NCBI RefSeq assembly: GCF_024331145.1
Contig: NZ_JANDJO010000004.1
Location: 62,001 to 126,000, forward strand
Direction of reading: 5' to 3'
DNA: 64,000 bases
Source: Shimia sp. CNT1-13L.2
Lineage (GTDB): Bacteria; Pseudomonadota; Alphaproteobacteria; Rhodobacterales; Rhodobacteraceae
Below, piece after piece: positions 36,121-45,261 of the stretch. The notes below the pieces were generated by a model. It was not told the origin of the DNA, did no database searches, and was given only the letters and a program-made list of their open reading frames with translations. Within the stretch, counting starts at the first letter, position 1. Each line of letters begins with the position of its first letter. The translations under genes were made by a program, and so were the position numbers.

Positions 36121-36302
36121 TGTGCAATTCTCCATCCTTGCCCGTAGGGTCACCCATCCTATTGAACTGCGTCAAGAAAACTTTCCATGACATGACGGCA
36201 ACTGTGCATATGCGCGCAACTCCTTTGCGCCCTGTTGCGTTTTCACATCACCGAAGCCGCGCTACCTCTGGGAGAAAGCAACATGCGTGAATGGAGATTC
36301 TC

Positions 36303-37277
36303 ATGGGCCTTCTGGTTGACGGCAAGTGGCACGACACATGGTACGACACGAAGTCTTCGGGCGGAAAATTCATCCGCTCCGAAGCGCAGTTTCGCAACTG
36401 GATCACTACCGACGGCAGCGCCGGCCCGTCGGGTGAAGGCGGGTTTGCCGCCGAATCCGGGCGCTACCATCTCTATGTGTCCTACGCCTGCCCCTGGGCG
36501 CACCGCACCCTGATCTTCCGCCAACTCAAGGGCCTGACCGATCACATCTCTGTTTCGGTGGTGCATCCCGACATGCTGACCGAAGGCTGGACCTTCGAGA
36601 CCGATGACCACGGTGCCACGGGCGATACGCTGTTCGGCAGCGACCACGCCCACCAGATCTATACCCGTGCCGACGCCACCTATTCGGGCCGCGTCACCGT
36701 GCCGATCCTCTGGGACAAACAGCGCAACACCATCGTCTCCAACGAAAGCTCCGAGATCATCCGCATGCTGAACTCGGCCTTCGACCACATCACCGGCAAC
36801 ACCCATGACTACTGGCCGGAAGACATGCGCGAACCCATCGAGTGCATCAACGAACGCATCTACGACACCTTCAACAACGGCGTCTACAAATGCGGTTTCG
36901 CCACCTCGCAAGAGGCCTATGACGCGGCCATCACCCCGCTGTTTGACACGCTCGACTGGCTCGAAGACATCCTGTCCGAACATCGCTACCTGCTGGGCGA
37001 TGTCCTGACCGAAGCCGACTGGCGCCTGTTCACCACGCTGATCCGTTTCGATCCGGTCTATCACCTGCATTTCAAATGCAACCGCAAGCGGCTGATCGAT
37101 TATCCCAACCTCTGGGCCTATACCCGCGAACTCTACCAGATGCCGGGCATTGCCGAGACAGTGAACATGCAGCACATCGTGCGCCATTATCACTACAGCC
37201 ACGACACCATCAATCCGCACCGCATTATCCCGATCAACCCCGACCTGGACTATACGGAGCCGCATGGTCGCGGCTAA
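36303..37277 (+). CDS. Xi-class glutathione transferase / glutathionyl-hydroquinone reductase
   Basis: A 324-residue enzyme of the GS-hydroquinone reductase family, which reduces glutathionyl-hydroquinones using GSH. The catalytic cysteine lies in YVSYACPWAHRTLIFRQLKG (CPWA motif), followed by VPILWDKQRNTIVSNESSEIIRML and the C-terminal helical domain ILSEHRYLLGDVLTEADWRLFTTLIRFDPVYHLHFKCN. ATG 36303 after GGAG is chosen over an ATG four codons upstream. The real length matches the family. Confidence 0.93.
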   Translation: MGLLVDGKWHDTWYDTKSSGGKFIRSEAQFRNWITTDGSAGPSGEGGFAAESGRYHLYVSYACPWAHRTLIFRQLKGLTDHISVSVVHPDMLTEGWTFETDDHGATGDTLFGSDHAHQIYTRADATYSGRVTVPILWDKQRNTIVSNESSEIIRMLNSAFDHITGNTHDYWPEDMREPIECINERIYDTFNNGVYKCGFATSQEAYDAAITPLFDTLDWLEDILSEHRYLLGDVLTEADWRLFTTLIRFDPVYHLHFKCNRKRLIDYPNLWAYTRELYQMPGIAETVNMQHIVRHYHYSHDTINPHRIIPINPDLDYTEPHGRG

Positions 37278-37295
37278 GCTTGGCTGATGCACGGT

Positions 37296-37664
37296 TCAGA
37301 CCCGAGCTGCCTCGCCATAGTGGGCAACCATTGCGGCAAGATCCTCCGGCGGCGTGCCGGACTGAACGAAAGCACAGGCATTGGCGCTGTGGTTGAAGAT
37401 CGACCCGTCCGAGAAGAACGAGGTGTTGGTCACAAAGATGACCCGCGCCTCGGGCCGCCGATAGCTTGCGAAATCCGCAATCGCCAGCGCCGCGCCTTCA
37501 GCCAGAACGAGATCAAGAACGATAATGTCGAACCCCAGCATACGCAGGGCGTGGATGGCGTCGGCCTGATCGCAGGCCAGCACCACCTCGGCCCCCGTTC
37601 GCTGCAGATGACGCATCCAGATACGCCCCAGGTTCGGGTCACTCTCGACAATCAATACCCGCAT
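37296..37664 (-). CDS. Stand-alone receiver-domain protein with altered phosphorylation pocket
   Basis: A 122-residue single receiver (REC) domain without an output domain. The phospho-acceptor Asp is present in IIVLDLVLAEG (about residue 51) and the switch Thr in VIFVTNTS. The acidic pair at the end of strand 1 reads ESD, where active receivers usually have two adjacent acidic residues, and the conserved Lys-Pro near the C-terminus is replaced (AFVQSGTPPEDL). Phosphorylation may therefore be weak or absent. ATG 37664 lies six bases after AGGGGG. A perfect CtrA-type site lies about 90 bases upstream. Confidence 0.8.
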   Translation of the reverse strand: MRVLIVESDPNLGRIWMRHLQRTGAEVVLACDQADAIHALRMLGFDIIVLDLVLAEGAALAIADFASYRRPEARVIFVTNTSFFSDGSIFNHSANACAFVQSGTPPEDLAAMVAHYGEAARV

Positions 37665-37752
37665 CGACATCCCCCTCAGACACTTTCTGCGGCTTCAGAA
37701 ACTGGTTAACTCACTAACCACTCTGATCTGTCCCGAATTTACTAACAATTCG

Positions 37753-37769
37753 TTAACGCCGCCTTAACC
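37753..37769. promoter_or_regulatory. CtrA-type binding site TTAA-N7-TTAACC
   Basis: A perfect TTAA, seven bases, TTAACC match between the divergent receiver and cobC genes, about 90 bases from each start. A second element GGTTA-N6-TAACC lies at 37704-37719, nearer the receiver gene. Confidence 0.6.
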
Positions 37770-37856
37770 AAGCCGCTTCGGCCACAGCACCACGCGCAAT
37801 GCTTGCCAAATCGGCGCTTTTCCGTTTGAAGGCGCTAAGGCGACAGGGAGGTCACC

Positions 37857-38807
37857 ATGCCGGATTCGCACCAGACAACGCCCCGCGATCACGGGGGCGG
37901 CCTTGATGCCGCGATGGCCCGCTTTGGCGGCACCCGCGCGGATTGGCTGGATCTGTCCACCGGCATCAACCCGGTGCCCTATCCGGTCGGTGCTGTCTCT
38001 GACACCGCCTGGAACGCCCTGCCGGACCGCGACGCACAAAATGGCCTTCTCGATGCTGCCCGCCAGTTCTGGAATGTCCCCGATGGGGCCGGCATCATCG
38101 CCGCCCACGGTGCCTCGGCGCTGATTGCCCGCATGCCCGCGCTGGCCGCACCGGGCATCGTCGACATTCCGACACCAACCTACAACGAACACGCCGCCGC
38201 CTTCACCGCGCAGGGCTGGCAGCTAGGCGAAACCGCGCCCTCTGCCCGCGTGCTGGTGCATCCCAACAACCCCACCGGCCACCTCTGGTCCCAATCCGAT
38301 CTCACTGCGCCGCTGACCATCGTCGACGAGAGTTTCTGCGACGTGACACCGGACCACAGCCTGATCCATCACGCCGACCAAACGGGCCGCGTGGTGCTCA
38401 AGAGCTTTGGCAAGTTCTGGGGCCTTGCCGGACTGCGCCTTGGCTTTGCTATTGCACGCCCCGACACCATCCAGCGCCTGACCGACCTGACCGGCCCCTG
38501 GGCCGTGTCCGGACCCGCGCTGGAAATCGGCACCCGCGCCCTGACCGATCACGACTGGGCCAATGCCACCCGCAACCGCCTTGCCGATGACACCCGTCGC
38601 CTTGACGCCTTGATGGCCGGCAAAGGGGCCGCGCTGGTGGGCGGCACCACCCTGTTCCGCCTTTACGAGGTGGAAGATGCTCAGGCCTGGCAGGACAAGC
38701 TGGCCCGCGCCCATGTCTGGAGCCGCATCTTCCCCTATTCGAAAACCTTCCTGCGCCTCGGCCTGCCCGCGCCTGACCGCTGGGACCAACTCGAAGCCGC
38801 CCTATGA
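37857..38807 (+). CDS. cobC: Threonine-phosphate decarboxylase (cobalamin biosynthesis)
   Basis: A 316-residue PLP enzyme making (R)-1-amino-2-propanol O-2-phosphate for the nucleotide loop of vitamin B12. DHGGGLDAAMARFGG and WLDLSTGINPVPYP at the N-terminus and the Schiff-base Lys in VVLKSFGKFWGLAGLRLGFAIA are diagnostic; VHPNNPTGHLW and IVDESFCDV bind PLP. The stop overlaps the cobD start (ATGA). A good GGGAGG precedes the ATG. Confidence 0.92.
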   Translation: MPDSHQTTPRDHGGGLDAAMARFGGTRADWLDLSTGINPVPYPVGAVSDTAWNALPDRDAQNGLLDAARQFWNVPDGAGIIAAHGASALIARMPALAAPGIVDIPTPTYNEHAAAFTAQGWQLGETAPSARVLVHPNNPTGHLWSQSDLTAPLTIVDESFCDVTPDHSLIHHADQTGRVVLKSFGKFWGLAGLRLGFAIARPDTIQRLTDLTGPWAVSGPALEIGTRALTDHDWANATRNRLADDTRRLDALMAGKGAALVGGTTLFRLYEVEDAQAWQDKLARAHVWSRIFPYSKTFLRLGLPAPDRWDQLEAAL

Positions 38808-39712
38808 ACACTGCCGAAATCCTCCTTCTCGCGCTGCTTCTGGATGCACTCCTTGGCGAACCCCGCTGGCTCTGGGATCGCTTTCCGCATCCGGCGGTCC
38901 TGATGGGCCGCGTGATCGGTGCCGCGGACAAACGGTTCAACACGGGCAGCGCCCGCATCCTCAAAGGGGGGGTGCTGATCGCTGCACTGGTGCTTGCCAT
39001 GCTGCTGCTTGGCAAATTCATCGCGCTGTTCGGCTGGTTGCCACAACTCTTGCTGGCAGCCATTCTTCTCGCCCAACGCTCGCTGGTCGATCACGTCCGC
39101 GCCGTGGGCAAGGCCCTGCGCCTGTCGCTGGGCGATGGCCGTCGCGCGGTCGCCATGATCGTCAGCCGCGATACGGCGCAGATGGATCAAAGCGCGGTCA
39201 CCCGTTCCGCCATCGAATCCGCGGCCGAGAACCTCTCGGACGGGATCGTTGCTCCTGCCTTCTGGTTCCTGATCGGCGGCCTTCCCGGCTTGCTGATCTA
39301 CAAGATCGTCAACACCGCCGACAGCATGATCGGCTACCGGACCGCGCGCCACGAGGAATTCGGCAAGGCATCAGCCCGCCTTGACGATGTGCTGAACTGG
39401 ATTCCCGCACGCCTCACCGGTGTCCTGATCGCCGCAACCCACCATGGCCTCGGACAGTGGCAAGACATCCGCAGCGACGCCGCCAAACACCGCTCGCCCA
39501 ACGCCGGCTGGCCGGAATCGGCCATGGCCCGCGCCCTGAACGCCGCCATCGCAGGGCCCCGCGCCTATGACGGTGAAATGCGCGACTTTCCCTTCGTGAA
39601 CCCCGATGGCCGCCGCACCCTCGGACCCGCCGACATCGACGCCACCTGCACCGCGCTGTGGAAGACATGGGGCGCGATGACCGCCATCATCTTGTTGATC
39701 GCGCTGTTCTGA
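38804..39712 (+). CDS. cobD: Adenosylcobinamide-phosphate synthase
   Basis: A 302-residue membrane enzyme (CbiB in Salmonella naming) that joins aminopropanol or its phosphate to adenosylcobyric acid. The N-terminal LLLDALLGEPRWLWDRFPHPAVLMGRVIG and central VSRDTAQMDQSAVTRSAIESAAENLSDGIVAPAFWFLIGGLPGLLIYKIVNTADSMIGYR are characteristic. It is coupled to cobC, the enzyme that supplies its substrate. No other cobalamin genes are in the window. Confidence 0.95.
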   Translation: MNTAEILLLALLLDALLGEPRWLWDRFPHPAVLMGRVIGAADKRFNTGSARILKGGVLIAALVLAMLLLGKFIALFGWLPQLLLAAILLAQRSLVDHVRAVGKALRLSLGDGRRAVAMIVSRDTAQMDQSAVTRSAIESAAENLSDGIVAPAFWFLIGGLPGLLIYKIVNTADSMIGYRTARHEEFGKASARLDDVLNWIPARLTGVLIAATHHGLGQWQDIRSDAAKHRSPNAGWPESAMARALNAAIAGPRAYDGEMRDFPFVNPDGRRTLGPADIDATCTALWKTWGAMTAIILLIALF

Positions 39713-39805
39713 TCGGCATCACGGACGCGCCCGACATCAAACTTTTGATTCAAGTTTTTCGCGAAACGTTTTAGGGTCGCGGCACATTCGTTAACGAGGA
39801 TCCCG

Positions 39806-40972
39806 ATGCGTATTGCCCTGACCCTTGCCGCCCTTGCCCTTTCGACCCAGACCGCCCTCGCCGCCCAATGCGGCGGCAGCTTTTCCGGCTTCGTTCAAGA
39901 CATGAAATCCGAAGCCGTCGCCAAGGGCTACAAGCAGGGCCTTGTGAACAAGTTCTTTGCCAACGTGAAACAGGATCCGCGCACCCTCAAGGCGGACCGC
40001 GCACAGGGTGTGTTCCAGAAACCCTTTGTTGATTTCTCGCGCCGCCTGATCAGCCAGAACCGCATCGACGTGGGCCGCTCCAAAGCTCGCACCTATGCCA
40101 ACACCTTCGACCGCATCGAACAGAAATACGGCGTCTCGCGCGGCGTTCTTCTGGCCTTCTGGGCGTTCGAGACCGACTACGGATCGTTCCAGGGGGATTT
40201 CAACACCCTGAACTCGCTGGTCACGCTGGCCCACGACTGCCGCCGCCCCGAACTGTTCCGCCCACAGGTCTTTGCCGCGCTCGAGCTCTACAAACGCGGT
40301 GCCTTCAGCCCGACCAAGACCACCGGCGCATGGGCTGGCGAGATCGGAATGGTCCAGATGCTGCCCGCCGACATCATCGAAAACGGTGTTGACGGTGACG
40401 GCGATGGCAAGGTCAGCCTCAAGACCTCGCCACAGGATGCCCTGATGTCGGGCGGCAAGATGCTGTCCCACCTCGGGTGGCGCAAGGGCGAACCCTGGCT
40501 TCAGGAAGTCACCGTTCCCGCCAAGATGGACTGGTCGCAATCCGGCCTCGACACCACCAAGCAAGCCTCGGAATGGGCGCGCCTTGGGGTGAAACCGCGC
40601 GAAGGCAAACTGGCCAACCTGCCCGCCTCGCTTCTGCTGCCGCAGGGCCGCAAGGGGCCGGCCTTCCTCGCCTATCCCAACTTCCGCGTCTATTTCGAGT
40701 GGAACCAGAGCTTTGTCTACGTGGCCACCGCCGCCTATTTCGGCACCCGTCTGGAAGGTGCGAAACCCTATAACGCAGGCAACCCCGAACCGGGCCTTGC
40801 CGGAGCGCAGATGAAACAGCTGCAGAAGAAACTCAAGGCGCGCGGCCACGACGTCGGCAAGGTTGACGGCATCCTTGGCGCCAAGACCCGCGCCGCCGTG
40901 CAAAAGGAACAAAAGCGCCTTGGCCTGCCCGCCGACGCATGGCCCACCCCGGCCTTGCTGAACAAGCTGTGA
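39806..40972 (+). CDS. Lytic murein transglycosylase (MltB type) with peptidoglycan-binding domain
   Basis: A 388-residue periplasmic enzyme cleaving glycan strands. Signal peptide of about 20 residues (ALSTQTALAAQ). The catalytic Glu is in GVLLAFWAFETDYGSFQGDF; NTLNSLVTLAHDCRRPELF and TTGAWAGEIGMVQMLPADIIENGVDGDGDGKV follow. The C-terminal PG_binding_1 domain reads MKQLQKKLKARGHDVGKVDGILGAKTRAAVQKEQKRLGLP. Ends before a strong terminator. Confidence 0.93.
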   Translation: MRIALTLAALALSTQTALAAQCGGSFSGFVQDMKSEAVAKGYKQGLVNKFFANVKQDPRTLKADRAQGVFQKPFVDFSRRLISQNRIDVGRSKARTYANTFDRIEQKYGVSRGVLLAFWAFETDYGSFQGDFNTLNSLVTLAHDCRRPELFRPQVFAALELYKRGAFSPTKTTGAWAGEIGMVQMLPADIIENGVDGDGDGKVSLKTSPQDALMSGGKMLSHLGWRKGEPWLQEVTVPAKMDWSQSGLDTTKQASEWARLGVKPREGKLANLPASLLLPQGRKGPAFLAYPNFRVYFEWNQSFVYVATAAYFGTRLEGAKPYNAGNPEPGLAGAQMKQLQKKLKARGHDVGKVDGILGAKTRAAVQKEQKRLGLPADAWPTPALLNKL

Positions 40973-41054
40973 CGCCCACATTCTTTACGAAACCTTGAGG
41001 ATTATGGTATCCTCTGGGGATCGAAAGTTCCTTCAGTTTCATGACCGAAGAAAC

Positions 41055-41093
41055 GACCCGGCAGAGCTGCTACTCTGCCGGGTCACTCTTTTT
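41055..41093. terminator. Strong hairpin terminator after the transglycosylase gene
   Basis: A 12-bp perfect stem GACCCGGCAGAG/CTCTGCCGGGTC with a six-base loop, then ACTCTTTTT. Confidence 0.85.
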
Positions 41094-41100
41094 CAGCCCC

Positions 41101-41196
41101 TTAAAGGCCTAGAAAGAGGCGGATGAGTGCGATCAGCAGCGAAAGTGCTGCGAGAATCACCATCCATCTTCGAAAGTTCCGATCACTCAGTTTCAT
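41101..41196 (-). CDS. Possible 31-residue membrane micropeptide
   Basis: A short frame: MKLSDRNFRRWMVILAAL, then SLLIALIRLFLGL, i.e. a basic N-terminus followed by one hydrophobic helix. AGGAGGTG immediately precedes the ATG, an almost full anti-SD match though only two bases from it. A related piece of sequence (ATGAAACTG then GAACTTTCGA) recurs at 41019-41042 beyond the terminator. Translation is unproven. Confidence 0.35.
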   Translation of the reverse strand: MKLSDRNFRRWMVILAALSLLIALIRLFLGL

Positions 41197-41268
41197 CACC
41201 TCCTCACGCCGCGCGGGGTGCGCGACATTCAGAAATTACGTATCAAAGTGTTGGAAAATCGTTAGCAC

Positions 41269-41619
41269 CTATGGCCGGACCGGGAACCGCTGACCATCCT
41301 CCGTCAGCACCACCAGACGCCCTGCGTTTTCAACGATCATGTCGCAGCGCGTGACCTCGGTGACATAGTCCACACAGACCACGCTGCCCTCGCGCACCCG
41401 CCACTTTCCATGCCACGTGCCACCACCGCCATAGGTGTAGGTATAGAACCCGTCCGCGAGATACACCGACTGCCCGCCGTCATAAAAGACCAGTTCCTCA
41501 CCCGACAGCCGCGCTTGCAAGTCCGCCTGCGCAAACAGGATATCCCCGTCGCGTGTCTTCCACTCCTGCGCCTGCGCGGCTCCGGCGACCAGTATCGCGG
41601 CCAGTATCCATTTCCACAT
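41269..41619 (-). CDS. Secreted conserved hypothetical protein
   Basis: A 116-residue precursor with a clear Sec signal (MWKWILAAILVAGAAQAQ, cleavage near residue 18). The mature part is beta-rich with SGEELVFYDGGQSVYLADGFYTYTYGGGGTWHGKWRV and two Cys (VVCVDYVTEVTRCD) that could form a disulfide. I do not recognise the family. Downstream of smc on the same strand, 75 bases after its stop. Confidence 0.75.
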   Translation of the reverse strand: MWKWILAAILVAGAAQAQEWKTRDGDILFAQADLQARLSGEELVFYDGGQSVYLADGFYTYTYGGGGTWHGKWRVREGSVVCVDYVTEVTRCDMIVENAGRLVVLTEDGQRFPVRP

Positions 41620-41694
41620 GATCGCCTCCCCTTCCACGACAGCTTGCCACGGAAACGGCCCAAGGCCCTGTCACGTTCGGGTGATCGGAATGGA

Positions 41695-44600
41695 TCAGGC
41701 GACCAGCGTTTCCGCCGCTTTCAGGTCAACCGAGACAAGCTGGGAAACCCCCTGCTCGGCCATGGTCACGCCAAACAGGCGATCCATGCGGGCCATCGTC
41801 ACCGCGTGGTGGGTGATGATCAGGAACCGCGTATTGGTGCGGCGGCACATCTCGTCCAAAAGGTCACAGAACCGCGTCACGTTGGCATCGTCCAGCGGCG
41901 CGTCGACCTCGTCCAGCACACAGATCGGTGCCGGATTGGCTAGGAACACCGCGAAGATCAGAGCCATCGCCGTCAGCGTCTGCTCGCCCCCCGACAACAG
42001 CGAAAGCGTCGACAACTTCTTGCCCGGCGGCTGGCACATGATCTCAAGCCCCGCCTCAAGCGGATCATCGCTTTCGACCAGAACAAGGTTCGCCTCGCCG
42101 CCACCAAACAGGTGTTTGAACAACATCGAGAAGTTCGAATTCACCTGTTCAAACGCCGTCAACAGGCGTTCCCGCCCCTCGCGGTTCAGGCTCGCGATCC
42201 CGCTGCGAAGCGCCTTGATCGCCTCTTCCAGATCCGACTTCTCGTTGGTCAGCGTGTCGAACTCTTCCTGAACTTCCTTGGCGTCTTCCTCGGCCCGCAG
42301 GTTCACGGCCCCAAGCGAATCCCGCTGCCGTTTCAACCGGTTCACATCCGCCTCGATGGCATGGGAATCGGGCATCGAATCCGGCGTCACATCAAGGCTC
42401 TCCAGCAAGGCAGCCGGAGACACCTGCTGCTCTTCGTAGATACGTTCGGCGGCATAGGACACCGTCTCGCGCGCGGCATCCGCCCGCGCTTCCGAACGCG
42501 CCCGCGCCTCGCGCGCCTCGCTCGCGGCGCGCTCTGCATCGCGCTCGGCATGTTCCGCCTCGCGCAGGGCGCTTTCGGCCTCGGCCAGCACATCGGCCGC
42601 CGCGCGGCGGCGCTCCTCTGCCTCGTCAATGGCATCGCTCAGCTCTTCGCGCTTGGCCGCGATTTCCTCGGGCGCGCTCTTGGCATCGATCAGCTCGTCT
42701 TCCGACCCGGCCTTGCGCTCAGCCAACTCGCCAATCCGCTTCTCGGCGGTCTCGAGACGGTGACGCCAGCCACTGATTTCCTTGGTGATCTGCTGGCTAC
42801 GGCGCAACCGGTTTTCGCCTTCCCGGCGCAACTCGTCCTGCCCCGACCGACGCGACATCATGGTGATCCGCGCCGCTTCCACCGTCATCTTGACGTCTTC
42901 CACCTCGGCGCGCGCCGCATCCAGATCACCAAGATCGGCAAGCGCGCCTTCGGCCTCGGCCAGCTGCGCCCGCGCCGCCATCGCCTCTTCCTCGTGACGC
43001 GCCACGGCAAGCCCAAGGCTCTCCAGCTTGCCCTCGGCAAGGTTGCGGTCCGCCTCGGCACGGCTCAGCGCCCGGTTGGCATCGGCCACGGCCCGATCCG
43101 CATCCCGGCGGGCGATCCGCGCCGCCTTGTCCATTTCGGTCAACTCGCGCAGACGGGTCTGCAACATTTCATGCGCCTGCACCGCACCGTCGGTGCGCGC
43201 AGTGGCTTGCGCCATCTGCTGCTTCAACTCTTCCAGCCGGTTCAACTGCTGCAGCCGCAGCGCCGCCGCGCTTGGCGCGTCTTCGGCCCAGGCCCGGTAC
43301 CCGTCCCAGCGCCACAGGTCGCCCTCAAGCGACACCAGCCGCTGGCCGGGTTTCAACAGGGCCTGCAACCGCACCGCATCCTCGGTGGTGGCAAGGCCGA
43401 TCTGACTCATCCGGCGCTCAAGCACCTCCGGCACCGACACATGCGAAGACAGCGCGGTCACCCCATCGGGCAGTGCCTGATCCGCGTCGTAAGGCGGCAA
43501 CACATGCCAGCCCGACGGCCCATCCTCATCCACTTCCGGCGCGCGCAGATCATCGGCCAGCGCCGCACCCAGCGCCTTTTCAAACCCCTGCTGCACCTGA
43601 AGACGATCAAGGATCTGGCCACCTTCCGCCGTGTCGCGTTCCACCAGCTTGGCCAGCGCCGTCACCTCGGCCCGCAGCGCATTCAACTCGCCCTCGGCTT
43701 CCGAACGTTCGGCCCGTGCATCCGCCTCGCGCGATTGCGTCTCGGCACGGTCTTCCTCAGCCTGCGCCAACGCCTCTTCCGCCGCCTGCGCCGCGTCAAC
43801 CGCCGCCTCTTCCGCCGCCTGCGCCAGTTCGTATTCCTCGCTCGCCCGCACCAGCGCCGCCTTGGACTGATCTACAGCCTCTCGCGCCTTCACGGCCTCG
43901 GCTTCGCTCTTGGCCTGCGTCTTGCGCGAGTCCTCGACAAGGCGATGCGCCGACTGGTGCCGCGCTGCAAGCCGCGCCACATCCTCGGTCAGCTGCGAAA
44001 GATCGCTCTCGCGCTCCTGAAGGATGCTCGCCGCCTCGCGCGCGGCTTCCTTGGCCGCGTCAAGCTTTTCCTCGTGGCCTTCCCCCGCCTTGGCAATCTC
44101 GCGGGCTTCCCACTCAAGCCGCTCAATGGTCTCGCCCGCATCGCGGTTCAGCCCCGACTCGCGCTCGATATCCTTGGCAAGCTGCTCGATCCGGTTCTGC
44201 AGGGTCTCGATGATCTGAAGCGCATGGGCCTCCTGATCGTTCAGCGTATCGCGCTGCACCTGAAGCCGTTGCAGAACCGCCGCAGCAATGGCCTCTTCCT
44301 CGCGCAACGGGGGCAGGGCATCGTCCCGCTCGACCCGCAGCTTGGCTGCCGCACGGGCCGCGCCCTCGGCCTGCGCCGCCGCGGTGGTGCGCTCGCGCAG
44401 CTCCTCGTCTGCTTTGGCCCGCGCCTCGTCGGCCTCGCGCCAGCGACGGTACAGCAACATGCCTTCCGACTGCCGCAACTCCTCGCCGATGGCCCGATAC
44501 CGCGCCGCCTGCCGGGCCTGCCGCGCCAATTGCGCCAACTGGCTGCCAAGCTGTTCGATCACATCATCGACGCGGGCAAGGTTGGTCTCGGCCCCCTTCA

Positions 44601-45150
44601 GCTTCAACTCGGCCTCGTGCCGCCGCTGGTAAAGGCCCGAAATCCCCGCCGCTTCCTCAAGGATACGCCGCCGCGCCTTGGGCTTGGCATTGATCAGCTC
44701 TGCAATCTGCCCCTGCCGCACAAGCGCTGGCGAATGCGCCCCGGTCGAGGCATCCGCAAACAGCATCTGCACATCCCGCGCCCGCACGTCCTTGGTGTTT
44801 ACCTTGTAGGCCGAACCCACATCCCGCGTGATCCGCCGCACGATCTCGAGTGCGTCATCATCGTTGAACCCCGCCGGCGCCAGACGCTCCGAGTTGTCGA
44901 GATGCAACGAAACTTCGGCAAAGTTGCGCGCCGGTCGCGTCGCCGCCCCGGCAAAGATCACATCCTCCATGCCGCCGCCCCGCATCGCCGTCGGACGGTT
45001 CTCGCCCATCACCCAGCGCAGCGCTTCCAGCAGGTTGGATTTACCGCAGCCATTCGGACCCACGACACCGGTCAGACCATCGGCAATGATCAGATCGGTA
45101 GGGTCAACGAAGCTTTTGAAGCCTGTCAGTCTCAGTTTCGAAAAGCGCAA
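41695..45150 (-). CDS. smc: Chromosome segregation ATPase SMC
   Basis: A 1151-residue condensin ATPase. Walker A is GVVGPNGCGKSNLLEALRWVMGE near residue 35; long coiled coils flank a hinge at roughly 510-670 (FEKALGAALADDLRAPEV to LVSLEGDLWRWDGYRAWAE); the signature LSLLSGGEQTLTAMALIFAVF and Walker B PICVLDEVDAPLDDANV are at the C-terminus. The canonical N-terminus MRFSKLRLTGFKSF requires a TTG start at 45150; no in-frame ATG exists nearby and the ribosome site is weak, suggesting limited translation. Two DnaA boxes lie upstream. Confidence 0.96.
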   Translation of the reverse strand: MRFSKLRLTGFKSFVDPTDLIIADGLTGVVGPNGCGKSNLLEALRWVMGENRPTAMRGGGMEDVIFAGAATRPARNFAEVSLHLDNSERLAPAGFNDDDALEIVRRITRDVGSAYKVNTKDVRARDVQMLFADASTGAHSPALVRQGQIAELINAKPKARRRILEEAAGISGLYQRRHEAELKLKGAETNLARVDDVIEQLGSQLAQLARQARQAARYRAIGEELRQSEGMLLYRRWREADEARAKADEELRERTTAAAQAEGAARAAAKLRVERDDALPPLREEEAIAAAVLQRLQVQRDTLNDQEAHALQIIETLQNRIEQLAKDIERESGLNRDAGETIERLEWEAREIAKAGEGHEEKLDAAKEAAREAASILQERESDLSQLTEDVARLAARHQSAHRLVEDSRKTQAKSEAEAVKAREAVDQSKAALVRASEEYELAQAAEEAAVDAAQAAEEALAQAEEDRAETQSREADARAERSEAEGELNALRAEVTALAKLVERDTAEGGQILDRLQVQQGFEKALGAALADDLRAPEVDEDGPSGWHVLPPYDADQALPDGVTALSSHVSVPEVLERRMSQIGLATTEDAVRLQALLKPGQRLVSLEGDLWRWDGYRAWAEDAPSAAALRLQQLNRLEELKQQMAQATARTDGAVQAHEMLQTRLRELTEMDKAARIARRDADRAVADANRALSRAEADRNLAEGKLESLGLAVARHEEEAMAARAQLAEAEGALADLGDLDAARAEVEDVKMTVEAARITMMSRRSGQDELRREGENRLRRSQQITKEISGWRHRLETAEKRIGELAERKAGSEDELIDAKSAPEEIAAKREELSDAIDEAEERRRAAADVLAEAESALREAEHAERDAERAASEAREARARSEARADAARETVSYAAERIYEEQQVSPAALLESLDVTPDSMPDSHAIEADVNRLKRQRDSLGAVNLRAEEDAKEVQEEFDTLTNEKSDLEEAIKALRSGIASLNREGRERLLTAFEQVNSNFSMLFKHLFGGGEANLVLVESDDPLEAGLEIMCQPPGKKLSTLSLLSGGEQTLTAMALIFAVFLANPAPICVLDEVDAPLDDANVTRFCDLLDEMCRRTNTRFLIITHHAVTMARMDRLFGVTMAEQGVSQLVSVDLKAAETLVA

Positions 45151-45221
45151 GGTAGGCTGCTATCCCTCATGATTCTTGTTATCTTCAAAGCCTGCCCAAG
45201 CGCAGCGGCCCGAGTCAACGG

Positions 45222-45230
45222 TTATCCACA
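45222..45230 (+). promoter_or_regulatory. DnaA box TTATCCACA (first of two)
   Basis: Perfect consensus high-affinity DnaA box, about 75 bases upstream of the smc start. Confidence 0.6.
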
Positions 45231-45252
45231 GCATGTGCCGCCAGACCCCAAG

Positions 45253-45261
45253 TTATCCACA
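45253..45261 (+). promoter_or_regulatory. DnaA box TTATCCACA (second of two)
   Basis: Second perfect box in the same orientation, 31 bases (about three helical turns) from the first, so two DnaA molecules could bind on the same DNA face. Confidence 0.6.

Noticed and set aside
39785-39800. CtrA site before the lytic transglycosylase gene
   Set aside because: Only one TTAAC half-site (GTTAAC) without a second half at N7.
40833-41042. Minus-strand 69-codon frame starting MKLKELSIPRG beyond the transglycosylase gene
   Set aside because: Most of it lies antisense inside the transglycosylase gene; only the start resembles the nearby micropeptide, so it is probably a duplicated fragment.
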